Positions 13,717 to 22,926 are shown, numbered from the stretch's first letter. The stretch is DNA of 34,193 bases from Clostridiales bacterium (GCA_015055905.1 SVHI01000014.1:1-34193); one strand, 5' to 3'. The notes: generated by a model from the sequence alone, not told the origin. A program made the numbers and translations.

Positions 13717-16203
13717 ATGCGTAATATTGATAGTGATTTAATCCGCGGAAACATTGATACCATTATTCTCAAGACTATGCTTGAAGAAGATAAGTATGGT
13801 TTGGATATTATCAAAGAAGTTGAACAACGTTCTAGCGGAACCTATGAACTTAAACAACCAACCCTTTACAGTTGTTTAAAACGTCTTGAAAACCAAGAAC
13901 TTATCACCTCTTATTGGCTTGATAGTGACATTGGTGGCAGACGCCATTATTATAAACTTACTGAAAAGGGTCGTGAATTTTACAACAAAAAACAAGAAGA
14001 ATGGGCTAAGTCAAAATTCATTATTGACAACCTTTTAAGTAACTATGATTATGAAGAATATCGCCTTGTAAAGAAAGATGAATATGACCAAATTCAACAA
14101 GACAAAGAAATGATTGCAAGCGGTGCATACAAATCACAAAGTGCGTCAAATTCAGCATTTGAAAGTGCTATGTCTGGCAATACTCTGTCTAACATAACAC
14201 CTGAAGAAACTGACGATGAACCAGTGGAAGAATCACTTGAAGAAGCTGACGAAACAACAACCATCGACGAACTCATTGAGGAAAATAAATCAGCCTATGA
14301 CGAAGAAGACGAATATTCAAAAATCGATGAAATTGTAAGCGAAGAAGATGATGAAGACAACAACTTCTCTGTTGATGGAACTGAATTAAACTTTTCAATG
14401 GACGAACATTTTAATGATGACCACGAACACGATGAAGATTTTGAAACCACTCAGCCAGAAGATTTTGATGAAACCGAAGAAGAATTAAACACTGAACATC
14501 TTGATTTCTTTTCAAATAATGAAGAAACCGAAGAAGAAACCGATGACTCACCTGTTTATTATTCTAGCCAAGAAGTTGAGCCTGAGGAAGAAACAGAACC
14601 AACTATTAGTTATCCTCAAGCAGACCAAACAAACAATGAACTTAATATTTTGAGAAGTTTGCATAGCCAAGAAGATGAAGAAATCAACACTTATTATGGC
14701 GACAAATCTTCTTATGTTAATCATTTAAACAAAGATGTTGAAACTGAACAACAAAGTTTGCTTGATGCAAACCTCTATAACACTGTTAATGAGGTTGACA
14801 ATTCTATCAACAATTTCTCTGAAACAATCTCAAGACTCAACAATTTCAATAGCTCAAGAGTTGATGCTGAACCTGAAAACAATACAGAAGAAAGCGAAGA
14901 TGAAGACTTTGAAACCCACGAAAATTCAGACTTTAGAGATGAATTTAACCAAACAGACTCACCTGAATGGATTGAAACTGAAGAGACTGAACAACCAGAG
15001 GTTGACGAACTTGACGAACTCAAGTCTTTAAACCCACATTCTTCAACTGGTTTCTTCAAAAGTTTTGATGACACAGACTACTCAAAAACTTCAACAAAAG
15101 AAATCATTGATAGCATTAATGATGATGAACCTGACTATGACTACTTAGAAACAGACTCATCTGATGCAAGTTTTGAAAATGACAAAAAATTTGATGCATA
15201 CGAAGAATATTTATTCGGCGCAAACACCATTGAAAACGACTATAATACTGGCGATGACGAAAACGACTTCACTCCTCCAAACTATGAAGAGACTGAAGAA
15301 GAAACTGAAGAATTAACCTTCAATTTCGGCGGAAACACAACCGACAAACAAGAAGTTTGCAACATTGTTTCAAAAGAAACTTCAACTGAAAGTTTTGAAG
15401 AACGCAATCCAGATTGTTTTGTTGACTTTAGAACAAACACAGAACATAGATATGAACAAACAAACTTCGACGATATTAACGAAATAATTTCTAATAACGC
15501 AACAAACACATTTAGTTATGACGATGCAATATTTGCACCAATGGAAGTTAAACCAACTCAAAATCAAAACTACAAACAAAAACTTTCAAACCTTTCAGCA
15601 TATTCAAAGGTTTCTATCGATGATGAACCTGAAGTTAGAAACAATGAAGAGGCTCTCAAAAAAGCAAAAGATATTTCAGAACTCACAAAAGAGTTTGAAG
15701 AAGAAGGCATTGTTGTTAAACAACACTACAAAAACTCAACAGCTAGAAACTTTGACAGGTCTTACCTTCTCACCAATAAAATCAATCTTGTGAAGAGTAT
15801 GATTTTATTCTTTGGTTATATTTTCTTGCTTTCAGGCATCTACATTGTGCTCAACAACACATCATTTAGTGAATCTTATGGATTCTCAATCAAATATTTC
15901 TTATACGGATTCATTCCTTTTGCAGTTATAATGCTTTGCAGAGTTGCAATGTTCCTTATAAATCCATATAAAAAATCCCCTGCAAGATACGCCTCAAGAA
16001 TTATGATGTTTATTTCAATAATAATCACCATTCAATTACTTTTAATCACATACTGCGTTAACTTGCAACTTGGATTCTACAGTTTCTCACAACTTGGCTA
16101 CAATCACTTATACTGGATAATTCCAACAATTATCTCATTTGCGCCAATCGCTGACAACCTTATTTATATGGCTTTGTATAACTCAAAGAATTTCCACGTA
16201 TAA
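13717..16203 (+). CDS. PadR-family winged-helix domain + long acidic disordered region + C-terminal polytopic membrane domain
   Basis: N-terminal PadR (IRGNIDTIILKTMLEEDKYGLDIIKEVEQRSSGTYELKQPTLYSCLKRLENQELITSYWLDSDIGGRRHYYKLTEKG); roughly 500 aa rich in D/E/N/T/S; about 4 hydrophobic segments near the C-terminus; SD aaagga. Confidence 0.9.
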   Translation: MRNIDSDLIRGNIDTIILKTMLEEDKYGLDIIKEVEQRSSGTYELKQPTLYSCLKRLENQELITSYWLDSDIGGRRHYYKLTEKGREFYNKKQEEWAKSKFIIDNLLSNYDYEEYRLVKKDEYDQIQQDKEMIASGAYKSQSASNSAFESAMSGNTLSNITPEETDDEPVEESLEEADETTTIDELIEENKSAYDEEDEYSKIDEIVSEEDDEDNNFSVDGTELNFSMDEHFNDDHEHDEDFETTQPEDFDETEEELNTEHLDFFSNNEETEEETDDSPVYYSSQEVEPEEETEPTISYPQADQTNNELNILRSLHSQEDEEINTYYGDKSSYVNHLNKDVETEQQSLLDANLYNTVNEVDNSINNFSETISRLNNFNSSRVDAEPENNTEESEDEDFETHENSDFRDEFNQTDSPEWIETEETEQPEVDELDELKSLNPHSSTGFFKSFDDTDYSKTSTKEIIDSINDDEPDYDYLETDSSDASFENDKKFDAYEEYLFGANTIENDYNTGDDENDFTPPNYEETEEETEELTFNFGGNTTDKQEVCNIVSKETSTESFEERNPDCFVDFRTNTEHRYEQTNFDDINEIISNNATNTFSYDDAIFAPMEVKPTQNQNYKQKLSNLSAYSKVSIDDEPEVRNNEEALKKAKDISELTKEFEEEGIVVKQHYKNSTARNFDRSYLLTNKINLVKSMILFFGYIFLLSGIYIVLNNTSFSESYGFSIKYFLYGFIPFAVIMLCRVAMFLINPYKKSPARYASRIMMFISIIITIQLLLITYCVNLQLGFYSFSQLGYNHLYWIIPTIISFAPIADNLIYMALYNSKNFHV

Positions 16204-16237
16204 AAAAAGTAGGAAGACATCTTCCTACTTTTTCTTT
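16203..16237. terminator. Bidirectional Rho-independent terminator
   Basis: aaaagtaggaagacatcttcctactttttc. Confidence 0.85.
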
Positions 16238-16240
16238 TGT

Positions 16241-16696
16241 TTATATATTTGCATTTTTCGCAATCTCACCCGTTGCAAGTGCATCACAACGATTGTTGTA
16301 TTCATTGTCTGCGTGACCTTTAACCTTGATAAATGTAACATTATGCACACCAAGAAGTTTGTCTAATTCTTGCCAAAGTTCAATGTTTTTCACAGGTTTT
16401 TTGTCTGAGCCCCTCCAGCCATTTGTTTTCCAGTTTTCAAGCCAGCCCTGATTTAGAGCATTAACAACATAGGCAGAGTCTGAATAAAGTTCAACATTGC
16501 AAGGCTTTTTTAGTTTTGTTAGTGCAACAATAACAGCGGTTAACTCCATTTTGTTGTTGGTCGTTTCAGGGTCAAAACCTGAAAACTCCTTCTTTTTTCC
16601 ATCGCACATCAAAATTGCGCCCCAACCTCCAGCACCTGGATTTCCTGAGCACGCCCCGTCTGTATAAATCGTTACATTAAAAGTTTTTTCTTCCAT
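16241..16696 (-). CDS. rnhA: Ribonuclease HI
   Basis: [58 protein letters not shown]. Confidence 0.96.
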   Translation of the reverse strand: MEEKTFNVTIYTDGACSGNPGAGGWGAILMCDGKKKEFSGFDPETTNNKMELTAVIVALTKLKKPCNVELYSDSAYVVNALNQGWLENWKTNGWRGSDKKPVKNIELWQELDKLLGVHNVTFIKVKGHADNEYNNRCDALATGEIAKNANI

Positions 16697-16803
16697 AATA
16701 ACTCCACATACATCTTAACACCAAAATATGCTCTTTACCAAACAAATTGCTACAAAAACATTGACAAAATTTTAAACTCTATGCTATAATCTTACTCGTA
16801 TAT

Positions 16804-16877
16804 AGGGGTGTAGTTCATCGGTAGAATAAGAGTCTCCAAAACTCCTGAGGAGGGTTCGATTCCTTCCACCCCTGCCA
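16804..16877 (+). tRNA. tRNA-Trp (anticodon CCA), 3' CCA encoded
   Basis: Acceptor AGGGGTG/CACCCCT, D-arm GTTCATCGGTAGAAT, loop CTCCAAA (CCA), T-arm GAGGGTTCGATTCCTTC, GCCA end. Confidence 0.95.
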
Positions 16878-16880
16878 ATT

Positions 16881-16902
16881 ACACCTTTAAGGTGTTTTTT
16901 TA
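16881..16902 (+). terminator. Rho-independent terminator after tRNA-Trp
   Basis: acacctttaaggtgttttttt. Confidence 0.75.
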
Positions 16903-16931
16903 TTACAAAATTTCTTTTGAGGAGTGACCCT

Positions 16932-17201
16932 ATGGAAAAGATTAAGCACGGCGACGAAAATGGAATGTGTATTCTTGACGAAACATTAAAATGTGATGAT
17001 TGTGGCGAATGTGACAGATGTGACATTGACCCTAACAAAATTTGTGACAACTGCGGTGCTTGTCTTGACGCATACAACACAAACGAAAAGGGTTTTGTTG
17101 AAATTCCTATCGACAAAATTGATGTTTCTGGCGGAGACCCAACACTTGAAGATTTCTATGAATCACTTGGTCTTAATGATGAAGACGATGACGAAGAATA
17201 A
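16932..17201 (+). CDS. Small Cys-rich, acidic-tailed protein
   Basis: Start ATG 16932 with SD gaggag (track start 16917 is TTG). CDDCGECDRCDIDPNKICDNCGAC; C-terminal NDEDDDEE. Confidence 0.8.
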   Translation: MEKIKHGDENGMCILDETLKCDDCGECDRCDIDPNKICDNCGACLDAYNTNEKGFVEIPIDKIDVSGGDPTLEDFYESLGLNDEDDDEE

Positions 17202-17234
17202 AAAGAGTTAGCAAATGCTAACTCTTTTATTTTA
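17201..17234. terminator. Bidirectional Rho-independent terminator
   Basis: aaaagagttagcaaatgctaactctttta. Confidence 0.85.
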
Positions 17235-18021
17235 TTTCTAAACTTAAACCTGAACCCACTTCCAAAACATTGAGTCCCCTGTTTTTCATTTCACATTTAA
17301 CATCAAGTGTTGTGCAGTGACAAGGATATAATTTTTCAATATTTTCATTTTTCAAAAAGTCTATTGCCCTTTGAACGCTATCATCAAGTTTCCTTAAATG
17401 GAAACCACCAATAACAAGTTTGATTTCTTTGTTAAAAATCTTTTTTGCATAGCTTAATATATTACAAATTCCGCTATGCGAACAGCCCGTTATAACATAT
17501 AACCCTTCTTCGCCGTTAAAGACGAGCGCTGTGTCGTCTTTAAGTTCGTCGATTTCGATTTTATCGTTCTTTTTAACCTTTAAGTTTGGATTTGTTTTTT
17601 CAAACTCAGTCACTCTTGGAATCTCACCAAGATAGAAAAGATTTTTCGAAATTTCGGTGCAATTATCCACTTTTATAGCGTTAAACTTCTCTTTGATTTC
17701 ATCTTCTGTGTATGGCGGATTTGCATCGGCTTTTGAGCCGATTTTATACTCAAAACAGCCCTCAACATAATATAGTTCTGGCTTGTGGTTTATGTAAACC
17801 AAACCGTTTGAGTGGTCGTCGTGACCGTGCGACAACGCAACCTTGTTAACTTTTGTAAGGTCAATTCCAAGTTTTTCCGCATTCTTTAAAAACACATTTG
17901 AATAGCCTGTGTCAAACAAGATTTTGTCGTCTTCATTTTCAATATAAACCGAAAATGCAGGCTCGCCAAGCAAATATTTATTAATATATGTGTTATTGTC
18001 ACATAAAACAGTAAGTTTCAT
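17227..18021 (-). CDS. MBL-fold metallo-hydrolase (dihydropteroate-synthase-related MBL subgroup)
   Basis: ILFDTGYSNVFLKNAEKLG, LSHGHDDHSNGL, ITGCSHSGICNIL, VIGGFHL. Confidence 0.88.
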   Translation of the reverse strand: MKLTVLCDNNTYINKYLLGEPAFSVYIENEDDKILFDTGYSNVFLKNAEKLGIDLTKVNKVALSHGHDDHSNGLVYINHKPELYYVEGCFEYKIGSKADANPPYTEDEIKEKFNAIKVDNCTEISKNLFYLGEIPRVTEFEKTNPNLKVKKNDKIEIDELKDDTALVFNGEEGLYVITGCSHSGICNILSYAKKIFNKEIKLVIGGFHLRKLDDSVQRAIDFLKNENIEKLYPCHCTTLDVKCEMKNRGLNVLEVGSGLSLEIK

Positions 18022-18064
18022 ATCTTTCCCCTAAATGAAAACACCGAACTAGTCGGTGTTTTTC

Positions 18065-19252
18065 TTATTTTTCTAATAAATCAAACTCTGCAAACACCTT
18101 TGCAATGATATCAGCAGCTTCTTCAAGTTGCTCGTTTGTGTGAGTTGTTGTATAGGTTGTTCTAACCAAACATTGTCCTGGAGGTGTTGCTGGTGGCAAT
18201 ACTGGGTTTGCATAAACACCTTCTTCAAATAATCTCTTGCAAACAAGAAGAGTTTTTTCTTGTTCATAAGTAAAGAGTGCGATGATTGGGGCTTTGCTAT
18301 CTGCAAACTTAACTCCACGTTCTCTCAAACATTTTCTCATATATTCAGCAACTTCAGTAAGGTGCGCAACTCTTTCTGGTTCTTCTTTTAAAATGTGAAG
18401 AGCCTCAAGTGTTGCAGCAAGACAACCTGGAGTGATTGACGCAGAGAAAATAAATGGTCTTGAGTTGTGACGAATATATTCAGCAACTTCGTGTGAACAA
18501 CCACAATATCCACCCATTGAAGCGAGTGATTTTGAGAATGTTCCATAAATAAGGTCAACTTCATCAACAAGCCCAAAGTGTTCAGCAGTTCCTGCACCAG
18601 TCTTTCCTAAAACACCAAATGAGTGAGCGTCGTCAACCATAAGTCTTGCGCCATATTTTTTCTTGATTTCAACAAGTCTTGGAAGGTCGCAAATATCACC
18701 AGTCATTGAGAAGATACCGTCAGTAACAATCAAAATTCCTGCATCTTTTGGAACTTCTTGAATCTTTCTTTCAAGTTCATCATAGTCTAAGTGGTTGAAA
18801 CGAACCATTGTTGCATAAGAAAGTCTGCAACCATCATAAATTGATGCGTGGTTTTCTTTATCACAGAAAATATAGTCTTTTCTGCCAGCGATTGCTGAAA
18901 TAACACCAAGGTTTGTTTGGAAACCTGTGCTCATTGTAACGCAGTCTTCTTTGCCCAAGAACTCTGCAAGTTCCTTTTCAAGTTGAATGTGAAGAGTTGT
19001 TGTTCCGTTCAAGAATCTTGAACCTGAACAGCCTGAACCATATTTTTCAGTTGCTTCAACTGCTGCCTTGATAACTCTTGGGTGGCTGGTTAAACCTTGA
19101 TAGTTGTTTGAACCAACCATAATTTTTCTTCCGCCTTCCATTTCAACAATAGTGTCTTGTTTTGACTCTAAAGTGTGGAAATATGGGTAAATTCCTGCAG
19201 CCTTAATTTCTTCTGCAAGAGTGAAATCTTTACATTTTTGAAATAAATCCAT
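18065..19252 (-). CDS. Alpha-oxoamine synthase family PLP enzyme, closest by motif memory to bacterial serine palmitoyltransferase
   Basis: YPYFHTLESKQ, YGSGCSGSRFLNGTTTLHIQLEKELAEFLGKED, DGIFSMTGDICDLP, MVDDAHSFGVLG, GTFSKSLASMGGY (PLP Lys); 395 aa. Confidence 0.85.
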   Translation of the reverse strand: MDLFQKCKDFTLAEEIKAAGIYPYFHTLESKQDTIVEMEGGRKIMVGSNNYQGLTSHPRVIKAAVEATEKYGSGCSGSRFLNGTTTLHIQLEKELAEFLGKEDCVTMSTGFQTNLGVISAIAGRKDYIFCDKENHASIYDGCRLSYATMVRFNHLDYDELERKIQEVPKDAGILIVTDGIFSMTGDICDLPRLVEIKKKYGARLMVDDAHSFGVLGKTGAGTAEHFGLVDEVDLIYGTFSKSLASMGGYCGCSHEVAEYIRHNSRPFIFSASITPGCLAATLEALHILKEEPERVAHLTEVAEYMRKCLRERGVKFADSKAPIIALFTYEQEKTLLVCKRLFEEGVYANPVLPPATPPGQCLVRTTYTTTHTNEQLEEAADIIAKVFAEFDLLEK

Positions 19253-19325
19253 AAATAGTGCTCCTTAATAAACTTAGCATTTTAATTATATAATAATTAT
19301 TTATTACAACGCAAACAAATTCGTT

Positions 19326-19353
19326 TTGATAAAACATATTTTTTGTATATAAT
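19326..19353 (+). promoter_or_regulatory. Putative promoter TTGATA-N16-TATAAT, 6 nt before ATG 19360
   Basis: TTGATA 19326-19331, TATAAT 19348-19353, no SD before the start codon. Confidence 0.6.
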
Positions 19354-19359
19354 TTAGTT

Positions 19360-20496
19360 ATGGACAAAGCTGAAAATAAAACAAAATTTATTATTGATAA
19401 AGAGTTTTTCTGTTTGCCAGAAAACAGGTTTTTAAGCAAACTCAAAACAAGGAATTTTCTTTTCGAAAATCAACAAATCGAACTAAAAACTCCTTGCTTG
19501 TTTGTGTGCTTTAATATTTCTAAATTTGACAAGTTTTTAATCAGCCAAACAATCGTTAGCAAGTTTGTGTTTTTAAACGACGAAACCAGAATTTCATTGT
19601 TTAACGGCTCGCTTTCAAAAACAAAATATTCAAAACTTTTAAATTCTATCCAAGAACTTTTCGAAAATGGATATTCAGTTGTTTTGATAAATGGTCAGTT
19701 CCCATCAATTTTTGGAAATAATCAAAAATTCACTGAGTCAACCGTTCAGTTTTTGTTTGACACAAACCTCGACATAAGGTTCTTGACTTTCCCTGGCGAA
19801 TACTTCGCTGACCCTGTTTGGTCATCAAACATAAGAAGATGCAAAACATTTTCAGTTCAACAACTGACCGTTTCTCACAGAATGATGCTTGGTTACAGCC
19901 AAAAAGAACTTTTTGACGCAATAAATGACGTTGTTCCATCAACTGCGACTATTTATTCTTATAAATATCTAACAGCGATAAGGTCAAACAGCAGAGCCAC
20001 AAACCTTGAAACTATCTTGTATTGCTGTCCAAAATGCAAATCGTTCTTCACGCTTTATTCAGAGTTTTCGTGCATAAAATGTAAAAATTGTTCTGCAGCC
20101 ATTGAACTTGCACCAGATGGGTCAATCTTGTTTTCAAAAGACATCAAAAACTTTGACCAAGTTGAATCATTTTTATATGACTGCTTAACCACAAAAGGCT
20201 TTGACACAAATCCATTAATAAGTTATGAAAAAATAATTGTTAAGAATTCGGTTAACGATAAACCAAAGTCTTGTCCTCAATCAAAAGTTGAAATTTTTGC
20301 GGACAAGTTTGTATTTGTTAACCCTGAAAACAAAAAAGAAACAACCTATCTTTTTGACGATGTTGAAAACATTAACTTAACTTTTGACAACACCCTAGTT
20401 ATTTCACTTCCTAAAAACAAAAACCTAATAATTCAGGGTGTAAACAAAGAGAATCTTTATATTATGAAAGACCTTCTCAAAATAAACAAAAACTAA
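19360..20496 (+). CDS. Divergent lysophospholipid acyltransferase-like protein with zinc-ribbon-like insert; catalytic motifs appear lost
   Basis: INGQFPSIFGNNQKFTESTVQFLFDTNLDIRFLTFPGEYFADPVWSSNIRRCK matches the FPEG...P.WS.NIRR layout of clostridial PlsC-like proteins; LYCCPKCKSFFTLYSEFSCIKCKNC zinc ribbon. Confidence 0.65.
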   Translation: MDKAENKTKFIIDKEFFCLPENRFLSKLKTRNFLFENQQIELKTPCLFVCFNISKFDKFLISQTIVSKFVFLNDETRISLFNGSLSKTKYSKLLNSIQELFENGYSVVLINGQFPSIFGNNQKFTESTVQFLFDTNLDIRFLTFPGEYFADPVWSSNIRRCKTFSVQQLTVSHRMMLGYSQKELFDAINDVVPSTATIYSYKYLTAIRSNSRATNLETILYCCPKCKSFFTLYSEFSCIKCKNCSAAIELAPDGSILFSKDIKNFDQVESFLYDCLTTKGFDTNPLISYEKIIVKNSVNDKPKSCPQSKVEIFADKFVFVNPENKKETTYLFDDVENINLTFDNTLVISLPKNKNLIIQGVNKENLYIMKDLLKINKN

Positions 20497-20537
20497 AAAA
20501 AGAACTATCAAAAATTACTTTTGATAGTTCTTTTTTA
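20494..20537. terminator. Bidirectional Rho-independent terminator
   Basis: aaaagaactatcaaaaattacttttgatagttctttttt. Confidence 0.85.
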
Positions 20538-21224
20538 ATTTTCAGCCAGCATAACTTGTCTATTGTTATTTTCTAAATAATCATAGTTTGAAATGGCTTC
20601 ATATTCCATATTTTGCGACAACGCAACACCAGATAACGAAACTTCATAAGCCACCCTTGTTTCAATATTATTTTCATCAACTTTCTTTTGATATTTTCTG
20701 CTTTGAATTCTACCTTGAACCTCAAGTTTTTCACCGATTCCAAGGTCTTTAACGAACCTAGCGTTTCTTCCCCAAGCAATGCAAGGCAAATAATCGCTCT
20801 TGTTGTATGCGCGATTAACTGCAAGCAATACATCGCAGATTTCACGACCGAATGGAGTTGTTCTATAAATTGGCTCTTTGCAGATATAACCAACAAGTGA
20901 CACTTGATTAATTTCCATAATCTCACTTGGGTCAACAAGTTCCTTAACGAAAACTGTCAGCATAAGTTTGCTCTTTTCACCGTCAAGTTTATTGTAACTG
21001 CGAAACTGCCCAACAATTCCAACAGTGTCACCAAGTTTAAAATCACCAATAAGTCTTTCAGATATTGTCACCGGCAAAACATCTGTTTCATTAGAAAGTC
21101 TTTCAACCTCAACATACATTTCAAAAAATCCCTCACCCATAACTGTATGCGAATATGCAGGGAGCTTAACTATTTTTCCTTTGACTAAAACATTATTATT
21201 GTTTTCATAAGAAGTGTTATTCAT
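20535..21224 (-). CDS. Single-stranded DNA-binding protein-like, tandem OB folds
   Basis: C-terminal half: INQVSLVGYICKEPIYRTTPFGREICDVLLAVNRAY...DYLPCIAWGRNARFVKDLGIGEKLEVQGRIQSRKYQKK; a preceding OB-like region. Confidence 0.8.
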   Translation of the reverse strand: MNNTSYENNNNVLVKGKIVKLPAYSHTVMGEGFFEMYVEVERLSNETDVLPVTISERLIGDFKLGDTVGIVGQFRSYNKLDGEKSKLMLTVFVKELVDPSEIMEINQVSLVGYICKEPIYRTTPFGREICDVLLAVNRAYNKSDYLPCIAWGRNARFVKDLGIGEKLEVQGRIQSRKYQKKVDENNIETRVAYEVSLSGVALSQNMEYEAISNYDYLENNNRQVMLAEN

Positions 21225-21240
21225 AATTTATTCCTTATTG

Positions 21241-22005
21241 TTATTTTAGTTTTTGTAATCCGTTGTTATCTATTATGTAATTGTCATCATACGCAAGCTG
21301 AGAAATTTTAACAATGCTATAACCTTCTGTTTTTAAATAAGAAATCACTAGTGGAAGAGCCTCAAGAATATGGTCGGAGTTATTGTGACACAAAATAATA
21401 GACCCGTTTTTAACGCTCGCTTTAACACGTGAGAGAATTTCGTTTGCAGAAAGCCCTTTCCAGTCAAGTGAATCAACGTCCCACTGAATGGTTTTGAGCC
21501 CCAAGGAGCCTGCAACCGTCAAAAGAGTGTCGTTATAATCGCCAAAAGGCGCGCGGAAAAATCGAACAGGTTTGCCTGTTATATTTGTTATCATATTCAT
21601 TGAAGTTTCAAGTTCTTCTTTCATCTTCGCCTGAGATAATGTGCTCATTTTTGGGTGGGTGTTTGAATGAGTCCCAATATCAAATCCAGCCTCGTCAATA
21701 GCCTTTACCTTGTCTTTGTTTTGCTCAATCCAAAACCCAACAAGAAAGAATGTGCCTTTGACGCCAGCATCTTCAAGCGTTTTAACAATTTTTAAAGTTT
21801 TATCTGAACCCCACGCAGCATCAAACGTGAGAGCAACTTTCTTTTCCCTAGTGTCTACAGAATAAATTGGCACAAGTCTCGATGCATAGCCAAAATAAAT
21901 CGTGCCAGAGTTAGTTATAAAAACCACTGTAGCCATAACAATTGCAATAAGCGATAAAGATAGCATCTTGAAAAATGTCTTCATTTTTACACACAATATC
22001 TTCAT
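21241..22005 (-). CDS. Polysaccharide deacetylase, sporulation-associated (PdaB-like)
   Basis: VALTFDAAWGSDKTLKIVKTLEDAGVKGTFFLVGFW, IGTHSNTHPKMS, FFRAPFGDYN, NGSIILCHNN; N-terminal TM. Confidence 0.88.
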   Translation of the reverse strand: MKILCVKMKTFFKMLSLSLIAIVMATVVFITNSGTIYFGYASRLVPIYSVDTREKKVALTFDAAWGSDKTLKIVKTLEDAGVKGTFFLVGFWIEQNKDKVKAIDEAGFDIGTHSNTHPKMSTLSQAKMKEELETSMNMITNITGKPVRFFRAPFGDYNDTLLTVAGSLGLKTIQWDVDSLDWKGLSANEILSRVKASVKNGSIILCHNNSDHILEALPLVISYLKTEGYSIVKISQLAYDDNYIIDNNGLQKLK

Positions 22006-22161
22006 ACAAATTACCTCTCTATTTTAATCATCTATTCGCTCAAGGAGCAATACATAAAATTTCTAATTATGTTGATTTAAATCAATTTTTGTCGCATTTT
22101 GTCAACAAAATTATTCCCCTAAGTCTTTAAAATCTTATTAATGAAAATTAAAAAATATGAC

Positions 22162-22192
22162 AAAAAGATAGAGCAATATTTCTCTATCTTAA
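22162..22192 (-). terminator. Terminator after sigF
   Basis: agatagagcaatatttctctatct. Confidence 0.6.
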
Positions 22193-22926
22193 GTCATTTT
22201 CTTTCTAAGCATTTCAATTACTTTTGATTCTATTCTTGAAATTTGAACTTGTGAAATATCCATAATTTCAGCAACTTCGCCCTGAGTTTTTCCACGAAAA
22301 TACCTCAAAAGTATAATCTTTTTTTCACGCTCAGGAAGTTTCATAATTTCATTTTTTAGTGTAAATTTTTCAATCATCTCGTCGCTTTTGTCAAACACGG
22401 CGAGTTTGTCAATAACATTTTGACTATTTGGGTCATTTTCATCAATTTTTGCTTGAATTGATATGGTTTGCTGGCACGAATCAAGAGCAACCACAACATC
22501 GCTCACATCAACCTCAAAATGGCTTGCAAGTTCGTCAATCTTTGGTGATTCACCTGTTTCATTTTTAACCTTTTCAATATATGCCTTGAGTTTAATTGCC
22601 AAGGTTTTTATTGACCTCGAAATCTTAATTATTCCATCATCACGCAAGTGTCTTTTAATTTCACCCGAAATCATTGGAACGGCATAGGTTGAAAACTTAA
22701 CACCAAGCGTTGGGTCAAAGTTCTTGATTGCTTTTAAAAACCCAACACAGCCAAGTTGATAGAGGTCGTCATATTCAACTGATTTGTTTAAATAAGACTT
22801 CACAACTGCCTTAATTAATGGGAAATTCCCCTGCACAAGTTCATCAGTTGCGTCTTTGTCGCCCGCTTTGGACATCAAAATAAGTTCATTTGTTCGCTCT
22901 GCATCTATTGGCTTATATTGTTCCAT
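22189..22926 (-). CDS. sigF: RNA polymerase sporulation sigma factor SigF
   Basis: Sigma-70 region 2 YDDLYQLGCVGFLKAIKNFDPTLGVKFSTYAVPMISGEIKRHLRDDG; immediately downstream of spoIIAB. Confidence 0.93.
   Translation of the reverse strand: MEQYKPIDAERTNELILMSKAGDKDATDELVQGNFPLIKAVVKSYLNKSVEYDDLYQLGCVGFLKAIKNFDPTLGVKFSTYAVPMISGEIKRHLRDDGIIKISRSIKTLAIKLKAYIEKVKNETGESPKIDELASHFEVDVSDVVVALDSCQQTISIQAKIDENDPNSQNVIDKLAVFDKSDEMIEKFTLKNEIMKLPEREKKIILLRYFRGKTQGEVAEIMDISQVQISRIESKVIEMLRKKMT

Noticed and set aside
16804-16877. UGA=Trp recoding suggested by tRNA-Trp
   Set aside because: The anticodon is CCA, which reads UGG; all major genes translate full length under the standard code.
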